From Streptomyces pyxinicus (lineage in GTDB: Bacteria > Actinomycetota > Actinomycetes > Streptomycetales > Streptomycetaceae), in assembly GCF_024753135.1 (NCBI RefSeq), contig NZ_JANUGP010000003.1, positions 124,001 through 188,000 of the forward strand: 64,000 nt of DNA, given 5' to 3'. The translations under genes were made by a program, and so were the position numbers. The notes under the pieces were generated by a model. It did no database searches, had not been told where the DNA came from, and was given only the letters and a program-made list of their open reading frames with translations. Below are positions 51,561 to 60,309 of this stretch, in pieces; the first letter of the stretch is position 1; each line of letters starts with the position of its first letter.

Positions 51561-52790
51561 ATGGCCGAGTTCACCATGGAGCTGAACGACGAGCAGAGGG
51601 AAGTCCGGGACTGGCTCCATGGCTTCGCCGCCGACGTCATCCGCCCCGCGGCCGCCGAGTGGGACGAGCGCGAGGAGACGCCCTGGCCCGTCATCCAGGA
51701 GGCCGCGAAGGTCGGCATCTACTCCCTCGACTTCTACGCGCAGCAGTACTTCGACCCCACCGGCCTCGGCATCCCGATGGCCATGGAGGAACTGTTCTGG
51801 GGCGACGCGGGCATCGCCCTGTCCATCGTCGGCACCGGCCTCGCCGCCGTGGGCGTGCTCGCCAACGGCACCGAGGAACAGATCGGCACCTGGATCCCGC
51901 AGATGTACGGCGACCAGAACGACGTCAAGGTCGCCGCCTTCTGCTCCTCCGAGCCCGACGCCGGCTCCGACGTGGCCTCCCTGCGCACCCGCGCCGTCTA
52001 CGACGAGGCCAAGGACGAGTGGGTGATCAACGGCACGAAGACCTGGGCGACCAACGGCGGCATAGCCAACGTCCACGTCGTCGTCGCCGTGGTGGACCCG
52101 GAGCTGGGCTCCAAGGGCCACGCCTCCTTCATCGTCCCGCCGGGCACCCCCGGCCTCTCCCAGGGCCAGAAGTTCAAGAAGCACGGCATCCGCGCCTCGC
52201 ACACGGCCGAGGTCGTCCTGGACCACGTCCGCGTCCCCGGCTCCTGCCTGCTCGGCGGCAAGGAGAAGCTGGACCAGCGGCTGGCCCGGGCCCGCGAGAA
52301 GGCCAAGGCGAGCGGCGGCGAGCGGGTGAAGAACGCGGCGATGGCCACCTTCGAGGCGTCCCGTCCGGCCGTCGGCGCGATGGCCGTCGGCACCGCGCGC
52401 GCCGCCTACGAGGTCGCCCTCGACTACGCGAAGACCCGGGAGCAGTTCGGGCGCCCGATCATCGACAATCAGGGCGTCGCCTTCCAGCTCGCCGACATGC
52501 GCACCCGGATCGACGCGGCGCGGCTGCTGGTGTGGCGGGCCTCGTGGATGGCGGTCAACGGCAAGCCCTTCACGGCGGCCGAGGGCTCGATGTCCAAGCT
52601 GTTCGCCAGCGAGACGGCGAAGAAGGTGACCGCGCAGGCCGTCCAGATCCTCGGCGGCAACGGCTACACCCGGGAGTACCCGGTCGAGCGGATGCACCGC
52701 GACAGCGCCATCTACACCATCTTCGAGGGGACGAGCGAGATCCAGCGCCTCGTCATCGCCCGCACCCTGTCAGGCATGCCGATCCGGTAG
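51561..52790 (+). CDS. Acyl-CoA dehydrogenase
   Basis: 409 aa with GGAGG upstream of the ATG. It has CSSEPDAGSDVASLRTRA and GTKTWATNGGIANVHVVVA for FAD binding. ILGGNGYTREYPVERMHRDSAIYTIFEGTSEIQ contains the catalytic Glu. It performs the first beta-oxidation step for fatty acyl-CoA. It is divergent from a TetR gene that probably represses it, and it ends before a terminator. Confidence 0.95.
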   Translation: MAEFTMELNDEQREVRDWLHGFAADVIRPAAAEWDEREETPWPVIQEAAKVGIYSLDFYAQQYFDPTGLGIPMAMEELFWGDAGIALSIVGTGLAAVGVLANGTEEQIGTWIPQMYGDQNDVKVAAFCSSEPDAGSDVASLRTRAVYDEAKDEWVINGTKTWATNGGIANVHVVVAVVDPELGSKGHASFIVPPGTPGLSQGQKFKKHGIRASHTAEVVLDHVRVPGSCLLGGKEKLDQRLARAREKAKASGGERVKNAAMATFEASRPAVGAMAVGTARAAYEVALDYAKTREQFGRPIIDNQGVAFQLADMRTRIDAARLLVWRASWMAVNGKPFTAAEGSMSKLFASETAKKVTAQAVQILGGNGYTREYPVERMHRDSAIYTIFEGTSEIQRLVIARTLSGMPIR

Positions 52791-52791
52791 T

Positions 52792-52833
52792 CCGGAGCGG
52801 GGCACGGTATGCGCCGCCGTGCCCCGCGTCCGG
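52792..52833. terminator. Bidirectional hairpin terminator (acyl-CoA dehydrogenase / cupin operon)
   Basis: The stem GCGGGGCACGG (52797-52807) pairs perfectly with 52817-52827, and outer bases CCGGA/TCCGG extend it. It separates two convergent transcription units. Confidence 0.8.
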
Positions 52834-52839
52834 GTGCGC

Positions 52840-53358
52840 TCACCGGTGCCTGAGCGGTGTCAGCTGCTGGATGTCGTACTTCTCCCGCAGAGCCTCGATG
52901 GCCTCCTGGTCGGGCGGACCGCCGTCCCTGAGGATCTCCAGCAGTTCCTCGAAGTAGCGTTCGTGGTCCGGGGGCGGGCTCGCCTGGAAGAACATCTTCG
53001 CCGGCGTGTCCGTCGGGTTCGCGAACGCGTGCGGGCAGCCCGGGGGTACGACGATGACCGTGCCCGGCGTCGCGCGCACCACGCGGCTGCCCGAACGGGA
53101 CTCCCAGTGCCGCCAGTTGTCGGGGGTACGGATACGGGGCTCGAAGGCGAGCACGTCCAGCTCGCCCTCCAGCACGTAGAACAACTCCTCGCTGCGCGTG
53201 TGCACATGGGCGCCGACGTCGAACCCCGGCGGGACCTCCACCTCGAAGGTGGAGGCCATCCGTGAGTGGGTGCCGGTGACCTTGAACGTCACCCGCTGGG
53301 CGGGCGTCGCCATCACGCGGCCCTCGCCCGGCGGTACGAGCAGTCCCTCGGTCGTCAT
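52840..53358 (-). CDS. Cupin-fold protein of the rppA cluster (MomA-like monooxygenase)
   Basis: 172 aa. A single cupin domain covers about residues 40-115: PPGFDVGAHVHTRSEELFYVLEGELDVLAF and PPGCPHAFANPTDTPAKMFF supply the metal His/Glu residues. It is 7 bp downstream of the P450 and, as in S. coelicolor, is the third gene of the rppA operon. There the counterpart oxidises 1,3,6,8-tetrahydroxynaphthalene to flaviolin. The function is transferred by synteny and cupin type. Confidence 0.88.
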   Translation of the reverse strand: MTTEGLLVPPGEGRVMATPAQRVTFKVTGTHSRMASTFEVEVPPGFDVGAHVHTRSEELFYVLEGELDVLAFEPRIRTPDNWRHWESRSGSRVVRATPGTVIVVPPGCPHAFANPTDTPAKMFFQASPPPDHERYFEELLEILRDGGPPDQEAIEALREKYDIQQLTPLRHR

Positions 53359-53365
53359 GCGGCCG

Positions 53366-54583
53366 TCACCACGTCACCGGAAGCGCCTCGGGCCCCCGGA
53401 TCAGCGCGCCCTTGCGGAACGGCACCTCATCCGCCGGCACCGCCAGCCGCAGCCCCGGCAGCCGGTCCAGCAGCGCGTCCACCAGCAGCTCCTCCTCCAG
53501 CCGGGCCAGCATGCCGCCGGGGCAGTAGTGCGGGCCGAAACCGAACGCCACATGGGGGTTGGGGCTGCGCGAGAAGTCGATGGTCTCCGGGTCCGGGAAG
53601 ACCTCCGGGTCGCGGTTGGCGGCCAGGTAGGAGACGTAGATCGGGTCCCCGGCCCGGATCAGCACGCCCCTGATCTCCACGTCCTCCAACGCGATCCGGG
53701 ACAGGCCGACCGCGTTGCGGTGCGGGATGTAGCGCAGGAGTTCGTCGATCGCCTTCGGGCGGATCCCCGGCTCCTCGCGCAGCTTGCGCGCCAGGTCCGG
53801 GCGGGTCAGCAGCACGTAGAACAGCTGACCGCTGTTGTTGGTGACCGCCTCGCCGCCGATCTGGAGCAGCACCGCCAGACCGACGGCCTCCTCCAGCGTC
53901 ACCTCGTCGCGGCCCACGGCGGCGCCGAGCAGCGAGGTGACGTCCTCGGCCGTGCTGTTCTCGCGCAGCCCGATCAGGTCGGCGAAGTAGGCGCTCATCT
54001 CGCGTTTCGCCCGCTCGCTGACCTCCTTGCCGTGCGCGGAGGACAGGATCAGCTGCGTCCACTCGTGCATCCGGTGCCGGTCCCCGGCCGGGACGCCCAT
54101 CAGCTCGCAGATCACCGCGATCGGGAAGGGGCTGAGGACCGTCGCCGTCAGGTCGGCCGGCGGGCCGTCCCGCAGGAGTCCGTCCACCAACTCGTCCAGC
54201 ATGCCGCGGGCCTGCTCGCGGACCCGCGCCACGCCCTTGGCCGTGAAGGCGGCGGCGACCGAGCGGCGCAGCCGGTTGTGGTCGGGCGGGTCGAGGAAGC
54301 CGACCGCGCCCCGGTCCGGGATGAAGTGCGGGGCGAGCCGGGTCACCGGCTGCTCCATCACCGCCTCCCGGCTGAACCGCGGGTCGTTGGCCACCATCCG
54401 CACGTCCTCGTACCGGGTGACCAGCCACGCCCAGCCCTCGCCGTTGGGGAGCTGGATGCGGGTGACCGGGCCCTCGCTCATCAGCTCGGCCAGCACCGGA
54501 TCGAAGTCCGTCCCGGACAGGTCGAACGCCGGCCACTGCCGGACCGGGGGCATCGCCTCGGTGAGCGTCGTCTCCTCGGTCAT
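53366..54583 (-). CDS. Cytochrome P450, CYP158A-like (flaviolin coupling)
   Basis: 405 aa from the ATG at 54583 (MTEETTLTEAMPPVRQWPAF). The heme motif is FGFGPHYCPGG near the C-terminus, ExxR is ELLRYIPHR, and the I-helix reads QIGGEAVTNN, lacking the usual oxygen-activating Thr, as in CYP158A2. It would dimerise or trimerise flaviolin to a brown pigment. The start overlaps the rppA stop by 4 bp. Confidence 0.94.
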   Translation of the reverse strand: MTEETTLTEAMPPVRQWPAFDLSGTDFDPVLAELMSEGPVTRIQLPNGEGWAWLVTRYEDVRMVANDPRFSREAVMEQPVTRLAPHFIPDRGAVGFLDPPDHNRLRRSVAAAFTAKGVARVREQARGMLDELVDGLLRDGPPADLTATVLSPFPIAVICELMGVPAGDRHRMHEWTQLILSSAHGKEVSERAKREMSAYFADLIGLRENSTAEDVTSLLGAAVGRDEVTLEEAVGLAVLLQIGGEAVTNNSGQLFYVLLTRPDLARKLREEPGIRPKAIDELLRYIPHRNAVGLSRIALEDVEIRGVLIRAGDPIYVSYLAANRDPEVFPDPETIDFSRSPNPHVAFGFGPHYCPGGMLARLEEELLVDALLDRLPGLRLAVPADEVPFRKGALIRGPEALPVTW

Positions 54584-55647
54584 CGGGAGGCCCCGTTCCC
54601 GTCGCCGACCCAGCGGCCCACCGTCATCTCGGCGGTGATGCCGGGGCCGAACCCGGCGAGCAGACCGCGGGCCCGCTCCTCGGCGCCGCCCTCGTCGAAC
54701 AGCCGGCGCAGCGCGTCCAGGACGACGGCGCTGGCTATGTTGCCGTACTCGGTCAGCGTGGACCGGCTGAAGCGGAAGGCGTGCGGGTCGACCTCCAGGA
54801 ACTTGCTGAGGTCGTCGAGGATGCGCGGACCGCCGGCGTGGATGATGTAGAAGTCCAGGTCGGAGGCGTCCCAGCCGTGTGTGCCCGCCAGGTCCTTGAG
54901 CGCGGGCGCGAGCGGCTCCATGGTCGTCGGCACCCGCTTGTCCAGCAGGAAGTGGAAGCCGGTGGCCCGGACGTCGTAGGCGATCCAGTCCTCCGTCTTC
55001 GGGATCAGGTACGAGCCGTTGCGCTCCAGCTGGACGCCGGTGCCGCCGCTGCCGCGCACCACGGCCGCGGCGATGCCGTCGCCAAACAGGCCGTTGGAGA
55101 GCAGTGAACCGATGCCGAGGTCGGTGGGCTGGTAGCACAGCGAGCAGAACTCGCAGGCCACGATGAGCGCGTTGGCGTTCGGGTAGGCCGAGCAGAAGTC
55201 GTGCGCCCGGTTGATCGCCGCGCCGCCCGCCGCGCAGCCCAGCTGGGCTATCGGGAGCTGGCGGGTGGTGCTGTCGAAGTCCATCTCGTTGATCAGCCAC
55301 GCGGTCAGCGAGGGCATCATGAAGCCCGTGCACGACACGTAGATGATCACGTCGATGTCGCTGGTCAGCAGCTCGGCGTCGTCGAGCGCGCGCTGGATCA
55401 CCGCCGGGACCCGGGCCTTGGCCTCGGCCTCGTAGAGCTTGTTGCGGTCCTCGAACCCCGGGTGCTTGAGGGTCTCCTCGATGGGCTGCACGATGTGCCG
55501 GGTCTTGACGCCCGTGTTCTCGATCAGCCGCAGCGCGAGGGGCAGTTGAGGGTGGTCCGCGTGGTGCGAGCGCGCCAGCTCCAGCGTCTCCTCCATCGTG
55601 ATCACGTGCTCCGGGACCGACACCGAGGGCCTGCACAAAGTCGCCAT
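54580..55647 (-). CDS. rppA: Type III polyketide synthase, 1,3,6,8-tetrahydroxynaphthalene synthase
   Basis: 355 aa from the ATG at 55647. Counted from that start, the catalytic triad falls exactly on Cys138 (LGCAAGG), His270 (YIIHAGG) and Asn303 (TEYGNIAS). It condenses five malonyl-CoA into 1,3,6,8-tetrahydroxynaphthalene, the precursor of flaviolin and melanin-like pigment. The operon rppA-P450-cupin is coupled by overlaps. A start at 55689 adds 14 non-conserved residues. Upstream lie two repeated motifs (55683-55733). Confidence 0.97.
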   Translation of the reverse strand: MATLCRPSVSVPEHVITMEETLELARSHHADHPQLPLALRLIENTGVKTRHIVQPIEETLKHPGFEDRNKLYEAEAKARVPAVIQRALDDAELLTSDIDVIIYVSCTGFMMPSLTAWLINEMDFDSTTRQLPIAQLGCAAGGAAINRAHDFCSAYPNANALIVACEFCSLCYQPTDLGIGSLLSNGLFGDGIAAAVVRGSGGTGVQLERNGSYLIPKTEDWIAYDVRATGFHFLLDKRVPTTMEPLAPALKDLAGTHGWDASDLDFYIIHAGGPRILDDLSKFLEVDPHAFRFSRSTLTEYGNIASAVVLDALRRLFDEGGAEERARGLLAGFGPGITAEMTVGRWVGDGNGASR

Positions 55648-55682
55648 GAACCGTCCCTGCTTTCCGTCGACCGGTGGGCCTT

Positions 55683-55733
55683 CACCCACCGTCCAGAAGG
55701 TGGTTCACCTCTGTGGGTGCTCCACCCACCGTC
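55683..55733. promoter_or_regulatory. Repeated motifs upstream of rppA
   Basis: CACCCACCGTC occurs at 55683-55693 and again at 55723-55733, exactly 40 bp apart. Each lies in a GGTGGG/CACCC inverted-repeat context, with GTGG-tt-CAC between them. The spacing of about four helical turns suits cooperative binding of a repressor or activator of rppA. Confidence 0.5.
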
Positions 55734-55848
55734 ACCCGACGGGACGAACATCTCGCGTTGGGTTACTCCGAATCGGGGACCCGGAACCCGGCGACCAGGG
55801 CGAATTCATGCCGCCGTAGGAGGGAAAACGCGCTGATAGGCGTTAGGA

Positions 55849-56082
55849 CTACGGTGCGCCGCTGCTGTGGGCGATGCACGCCACGTCGATACGGTCCGCG
55901 AGCTTGGCCAGCTCGATGGTCAGCGCGGCCACCGTGTCCTCGTCCAGCTCCTGTTCCCCGGTCTCCACCAGGCGCAGCCAGCGCCCGCCCACGGTGCGCA
56001 GCAGTTTGCTCACGTCGGACGCCGCGACCTGCAGATTGCCGCGGTCGTCGACGATCAGAGGCAGGGTCACTTCGCGGTTCAC
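55849..56082 (-). CDS. Small conserved actinobacterial protein (DUF6213-like)
   Basis: 77 aa from the GTG at 56082 (MNREVTLPLIVDDRGNLQVA). The sequence continues VSKLLRTVGGRWLRLVETGE, then a helical stretch ALTIELAKLADRIDVACIAHSS. Similar proteins are widespread and short in Streptomyces; I associate them with DUF6213, of unknown function. An extension to 56124 exists but the GTG start gives the family-like N-terminus. It lies 27 bp after the aldehyde dehydrogenase. Confidence 0.78.
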   Translation of the reverse strand: MNREVTLPLIVDDRGNLQVAASDVSKLLRTVGGRWLRLVETGEQELDEDTVAALTIELAKLADRIDVACIAHSSGAP

Positions 56083-56108
56083 AAAAGGGGATGGTAGCCG
56101 CGTGGCGG

Positions 56109-57494
56109 TCAGGCACCCTGCCAAACCGTGGTGATGTTGCAGAACTCGCGGATTCCGTGCCCGGACAGCTCACGCCCGTACCCGGAGCGCTTCACGCCGC
56201 CGAAGGGCAGCGCGGGGTGCGAGGCGGTCATGCCGTTGAAGAACACGCCGCCCGCCTCCAGGTCCCGCGCGAACCGCTCGACCTCGGCCTCGTCCCGGGT
56301 CCACACGTTCGAACTCAGGCCGAACAGCGAGTCGTTGGCGATCAGCAGCGCCTCGTCCAGGTCGCCGGCCCGGTACAGCGTGGCGACCGGTCCGAAGGCC
56401 TCCTCGCGATGGACGCGCATCTCCCGGGTGATGTCGGCCAGCACGGTCGGCGGGTAGTACCAGCCGGGTCCGTCGGGGCGCTCGCCGCCGCACAGCACCT
56501 CGGCACCGCCGCGCCGGGCGTCGTCGACCAGCTCCTCCAGGTCGGCGCGGCCCTGCTCGCTGGCGAGCGGCCCGACCTCGGTGTCCTCCTCCAGCGGGTC
56601 GCCGACCTGGAGGGCCCGCATGCCCGCGGCGAACTTCTCGGCGAAGGCGTCGTAGACGTCGGTGTGCACGATGAAGCGCTTGGCGGCGATGCAGGACTGG
56701 CCGTTGTTCTGCACCCGCGCGGTCACCGCGACCTGTGCCGCCCGGTCCAGGTCGGCGGAGGGCATCACGATGAACGGGTCGCTGCCGCCCAGCTCCAGCA
56801 CCGTCTTCTTGATCATCTCGCCGGCGGTGGCGGCGACCGCCCGGCCCGCGGGCTCGCTGCCGGTGAGGGTGGCCGCCTTGACCCGCTCGTCGCGCAGGAT
56901 CTCGTCCACCGCGCCCGAGCCGATCAGCAGCGTCTGGAAACAGCCCTCCGGGAAGCCCGCCCGGTGGAACAGGTCCTCCAGGTAGAGGGCGGTCTGCGGC
57001 ACGTTGGACGCGTGCTTGAGCAGGCCCACGTTGCCCGCCATCAGCGCGGGCGCGGCGAACCGCACCACCTGCCACAGCGGGAAGTTCCACGGCATCACGG
57101 CGAGCACCGGGCCGAGCGGGCGGTAGCGGACCACCGCCCGGGAGGCCCCGGAGTCCCGCACGTCCGCCTCGGTCGGCTCCTCGTCGGCCAGCAGTGCCTC
57201 GGCGCGCTCGGCGTACCAGCGCATCGCCTTGGCGCACTTGGCGGCCTCCGCGCGGGCCTGCCGCACCGGCTTGCCCATCTCGGTCGTCATGACCCGGGCG
57301 ATCTCCCGCTGGTCCTCGTCCAGCAGGTCAGCGGCCCGGTTCAGCAGGCGGGCGCGCTCGGCGAACGCGGTCGTCCGGTAGGTGCGGAACGTGGCCTCGG
57401 CGAGCTGGAGCCGGCGCTCCAGCTCCTCCTCGCCCATGGCCTCGTACGTCTTGAGCGTCTCGCCGTTCGCCGGATTCACCGTCGCGATGGGCAT
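56109..57494 (-). CDS. Succinate-semialdehyde dehydrogenase-like aldehyde dehydrogenase
   Basis: 461 aa. Aldehyde dehydrogenase motifs are all present: PWNFPLWQVVRFAAPALMAGN, the general base Glu in VLELGGSDPF, and the nucleophile Cys in NNGQSCIAAKRF. FNGMTASHPALPFGGVKRSGYGRELS is characteristic of the GabD-type subgroup. It oxidises succinate semialdehyde or similar aldehydes with NAD(P). It is transcribed alone, though the 77-aa gene follows closely. Confidence 0.93.
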   Translation of the reverse strand: MPIATVNPANGETLKTYEAMGEEELERRLQLAEATFRTYRTTAFAERARLLNRAADLLDEDQREIARVMTTEMGKPVRQARAEAAKCAKAMRWYAERAEALLADEEPTEADVRDSGASRAVVRYRPLGPVLAVMPWNFPLWQVVRFAAPALMAGNVGLLKHASNVPQTALYLEDLFHRAGFPEGCFQTLLIGSGAVDEILRDERVKAATLTGSEPAGRAVAATAGEMIKKTVLELGGSDPFIVMPSADLDRAAQVAVTARVQNNGQSCIAAKRFIVHTDVYDAFAEKFAAGMRALQVGDPLEEDTEVGPLASEQGRADLEELVDDARRGGAEVLCGGERPDGPGWYYPPTVLADITREMRVHREEAFGPVATLYRAGDLDEALLIANDSLFGLSSNVWTRDEAEVERFARDLEAGGVFFNGMTASHPALPFGGVKRSGYGRELSGHGIREFCNITTVWQGA

Positions 57495-57572
57495 GGCTGA
57501 CCTCCCCTGGGAGCGGGCTGTGTCTCGACCTTCGCGCGCGGCCGGGCCGGCCGCAACGCAAGGCCGCCTGTC

Positions 57573-58043
57573 TCAGCCCGAGTGCTCCGTCAGCCGGTCC
57601 AGAAACGCGGCCTGCGCCGTGACGATCACCGCACGGGCCCGGTCGAGGCCGAGCCACGCCACCCGGTCCAGCTCCGGGAACTCCTGGACCCGGCCCGAGC
57701 GCGGCGGCCACTCCATGGTGAAGGTGCCCGGCACGATCGCCTCCGGGTCGAGGTCCGCCTCGACGGCCCACGCCGTGACGACCTTGCCGCCCGCCTGCCT
57801 GACCTCGCCGAGCGGTACGGCCTCCCCGTCGGGCGGCGCAAGGCCCAGCTCCTCCCGGAACTCCCGGCGGGCCGCCTCCCAGGCCGGCTCGTCCGGCTGG
57901 TACTCGCCCTTCGGCACCGTCCAGGCGCCCGCGTCCTTCTTCGCGTAGAAGGGGCCGCCCATGTGCCCCAGCAGCACTTCGATGCCCTCGCCGGTGTGCC
58001 GGAAAAGCAGCAGACCCGCGCTGCGCTTCGTCGCACGCGTCAT
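57573..58043 (-). CDS. NUDIX hydrolase (with ligase)
   Basis: 156 aa from the ATG at 58043 (MTRATKRSAGLLLFRHTGEG). The Nudix box runs from Gly in KGEYQPDEP through REFREELGL, complete for GX5EX7REUXEEXGU. WTVPKGEY and FYAKKDAGAW resemble the MutT/NUDIX proteins that adjoin LigB-type ligases. Its ATG overlaps the ligase stop by one base (TGATG), so the two are co-translated. Possible substrates are oxidised nucleotides or ADP-ribose-type compounds. Confidence 0.93.
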   Translation of the reverse strand: MTRATKRSAGLLLFRHTGEGIEVLLGHMGGPFYAKKDAGAWTVPKGEYQPDEPAWEAARREFREELGLAPPDGEAVPLGEVRQAGGKVVTAWAVEADLDPEAIVPGTFTMEWPPRSGRVQEFPELDRVAWLGLDRARAVIVTAQAAFLDRLTEHSG

Positions 58044-59581
58044 CAGGGGGTGACCTCCGGGTGGGCCGCGAGCAGGGCCTCCACGGTATCGGCCTCCTCG
58101 GGGCGCTTGTCCTCGCGGTAGCGGACCACGCGCGCGAAGCGCAGGGTGACGCCGGCCGGGTAGCGGGTGGAGCGCTGGAGTCCGTCGTAGGCGATCTCGA
58201 CCACCAGCTCGGGGCGGACCCGGACCACCCAGCCGTCGTCCCCCACCGCCAGCTCGCCCAGCCGCTCGGTCTGCCAGGCGAGCATGGCGTCGGTCATGCC
58301 CTTGAAGGTCTTGCCGAGCATCGCGAACGTGCCGTCGGCGGCGCGGGCGCCGAGGTGCAGGTTGGACAGCTTGCCGGTGCGCCGGCCGTGGCCCCACTCG
58401 GCGGCCAGCACCACCAGGTCGAGGGTGTGCACCGGCTTGACCTTCAGCCAGGACGCGCCGCGCCGGCCCGCGCTGTACGGCGCGTCCAGCGCCTTGACCA
58501 CCACGCCCTCGTGGCCGCGCGCCAGGGTGTCGGCGAGGAACCGCTCCGCCTCGGGGACGTCGTCCGGGCCGCCCGCCACGGTACGGCGCACCCGCATCGG
58601 CTCGGGCACCAGCCGGGCCAGCTCCGCGTGCCGCTCGGCGAAGGGCAGGTCGAGCAGGTCGCGGCCGTCGACGGAGAGCGCGTCGAAGAAGACGGGGGAG
58701 ACCGGGACCTCGCCGGCCGCCCGGGCCACGTCCGTGCGGGAGCCGACCCGGCCCGCCGTCTCCTGGAAGGACCGGGGCCGCCCGGCCGCGTCGAAGGAGA
58801 TCACCTCGCCGTCCAGGATGAACCGCTCGCCACGCAACGCCAGCGCGGCGGCCGTCACTTCGGGCAGCCGGCCGGTGATGTCGTCCAGGGTGCGGGTGTG
58901 CACGCGGACCGTGTCGCCGTCGCGGTGCACCTGGACCCGGATGCCGTCCAGCTTCTCCTCCACCGCGCAGGCGCCCAGCTTCGCCGCCGCCTCGGCGACC
59001 GAGGAGGCACTGTGCGCCAGCATCGGCTGCACCGGCCGGCCCACGGTGAGCCGGAACCGCTCCAGCGCGCCGGGCCCCTCGGCGAGCAGCGCCTCGGCCA
59101 CCGTCTGGAGCGAGCCGGCCAGCATCACCGCCCGCCGGGCGTCCGCCGGCTCCACGCCGGTCGCCAGGGCCAGCCCCTCCACGGCGAGCGCGTCCAGCGC
59201 GCCCTGCCGGACCTCGCCGGTCAGCAGGCCGCGCAGGAAGCGCTGCTCGTCCTCGGTGGCCGCGCCCATCAGCTCGCCGACGATCCGGGCCCGCTCCGCC
59301 TGTGAACCGGCCCCGGCCACCGTGCCCAGCTCCCCGAACCGGGCGTCCACCTCGCGCACGCTCAGCGACGGCTCCTCCGCCGGCGCCACCGCGCGGCCGA
59401 GCACCTTCCAGCCGACCCCGATCCGCCCCTGCGGCAGCCGTCCCGCCAGATACGGGATCACGATCGGCACGTCCTCCGCCTCCGCCTCCCGGAACAGCTC
59501 CGCGAGCAACGCGACCTTCCGGGACCGCGCCGCCGTGGCGGCCACCTCCCGCGACACCTGTGCGAGCCGGCTCAACAACAT
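58043..59581 (-). CDS. lig: ATP-dependent DNA ligase
   Basis: 512 aa from the ATG at 59581 (MLLSRLAQVSREVAATAARS). The adenylation Lys is in the KxDG motif EEKLDGIRVQ; downstream motifs include ILDGEVISF, EGVVVKAL and WLKVKPVH. An N-terminal DNA-binding domain precedes it. It is not the NAD-dependent replicative ligase, and such enzymes act in repair. The next gene, a NUDIX hydrolase, is translationally coupled. The length matches actinobacterial LigB/SCO1202-type proteins. Confidence 0.95.
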   Translation of the reverse strand: MLLSRLAQVSREVAATAARSRKVALLAELFREAEAEDVPIVIPYLAGRLPQGRIGVGWKVLGRAVAPAEEPSLSVREVDARFGELGTVAGAGSQAERARIVGELMGAATEDEQRFLRGLLTGEVRQGALDALAVEGLALATGVEPADARRAVMLAGSLQTVAEALLAEGPGALERFRLTVGRPVQPMLAHSASSVAEAAAKLGACAVEEKLDGIRVQVHRDGDTVRVHTRTLDDITGRLPEVTAAALALRGERFILDGEVISFDAAGRPRSFQETAGRVGSRTDVARAAGEVPVSPVFFDALSVDGRDLLDLPFAERHAELARLVPEPMRVRRTVAGGPDDVPEAERFLADTLARGHEGVVVKALDAPYSAGRRGASWLKVKPVHTLDLVVLAAEWGHGRRTGKLSNLHLGARAADGTFAMLGKTFKGMTDAMLAWQTERLGELAVGDDGWVVRVRPELVVEIAYDGLQRSTRYPAGVTLRFARVVRYREDKRPEEADTVEALLAAHPEVTP

Positions 59582-60309
59582 GCCCTCAGGGTGCACCGCG
59601 GAGGCGGGGCCCACACCTGCGCCGTGCCGTCCGGCGGGTGAGGGAGAGGGGCTTTACGGGGCCGGGGTACCGCCCACTGGGGGAGGGCGGCACTGGTCCG
59701 TGCGCGGCCCGGTCCGGGGTGGGGCGGTCCCGGGTCGGGCGGGGGCGGGACGGGTGGGGTCGGGTCGGGCGGGGGCGGGTCGGCAGGATGGCGCGCGGGC
59801 CGTGTGACGCGTGCGCTGTGAGAAGCGGCCCGAGTGGTGCCCCGCGTTAGCCGGTACCGACGGCTGTCCCGGCCGTGCGGTGCGAGCCGGTGTCCGTGTG
59901 GCTGTCTTGCCCGGATGGCGTGTGCCGGTGTCCGTGGCTGTCGCGGCCGTGCGGTGCGAGCCGGTGTCCTGCCCGGATGGCGTGTGCCGGTGTCCGTGGC
60001 TGTCGCGGCCGTGCGGTGCGAGCCGGTGTCCTGCCCGGATGGCGTGTGCCGGTGTCTGCGGCTGTCGCGGCCGTGCGGTGCGAGCCGGTGTCCGCGTGGC
60101 TGTCCTGCCCGGATGGCGTGTGCCGGTGTCTGCGGCTGTCGCGGCCGTGCGGTGCGAGCCGGTGTCCGCGTGGCTGTCCCGCCCGGACCGCGCGAGCCGC
60201 TACACCCGCAGCCGCCCGCCCGGACGGCGCGAGCCGGCACCGGCAGCCGTCTCGCCCGGACGGCGCGAACCGCTATCCCCGTGCCCCCCCGCCCGGACGG
60301 CCCGCGCCG
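59582..60309. repeat. Intergenic region with GC-rich minisatellite
   Basis: No supported gene. Four tandem units begin at 59862 (74 bp), 59936 (62), 59998 (62) and 60060 (74), with a partial fifth at 60134. The long and short forms differ by a 12-bp insertion. Each unit contains GGCCGTGCGGTGCGAGCC and GCCCGGATGGCGTGTGCC, two related half-units, and decayed copies continue to about 60310. Long frames across it on both strands are only repetition. Nothing else is recognised in the first 280 bases, except that they include the ligase promoter. Confidence 0.85.

Noticed and set aside
52840..55647. rppA-P450-cupin as a novel biosynthetic cluster
   Set aside because: It matches the known tetrahydroxynaphthalene/flaviolin operon in order and in active-site residues.
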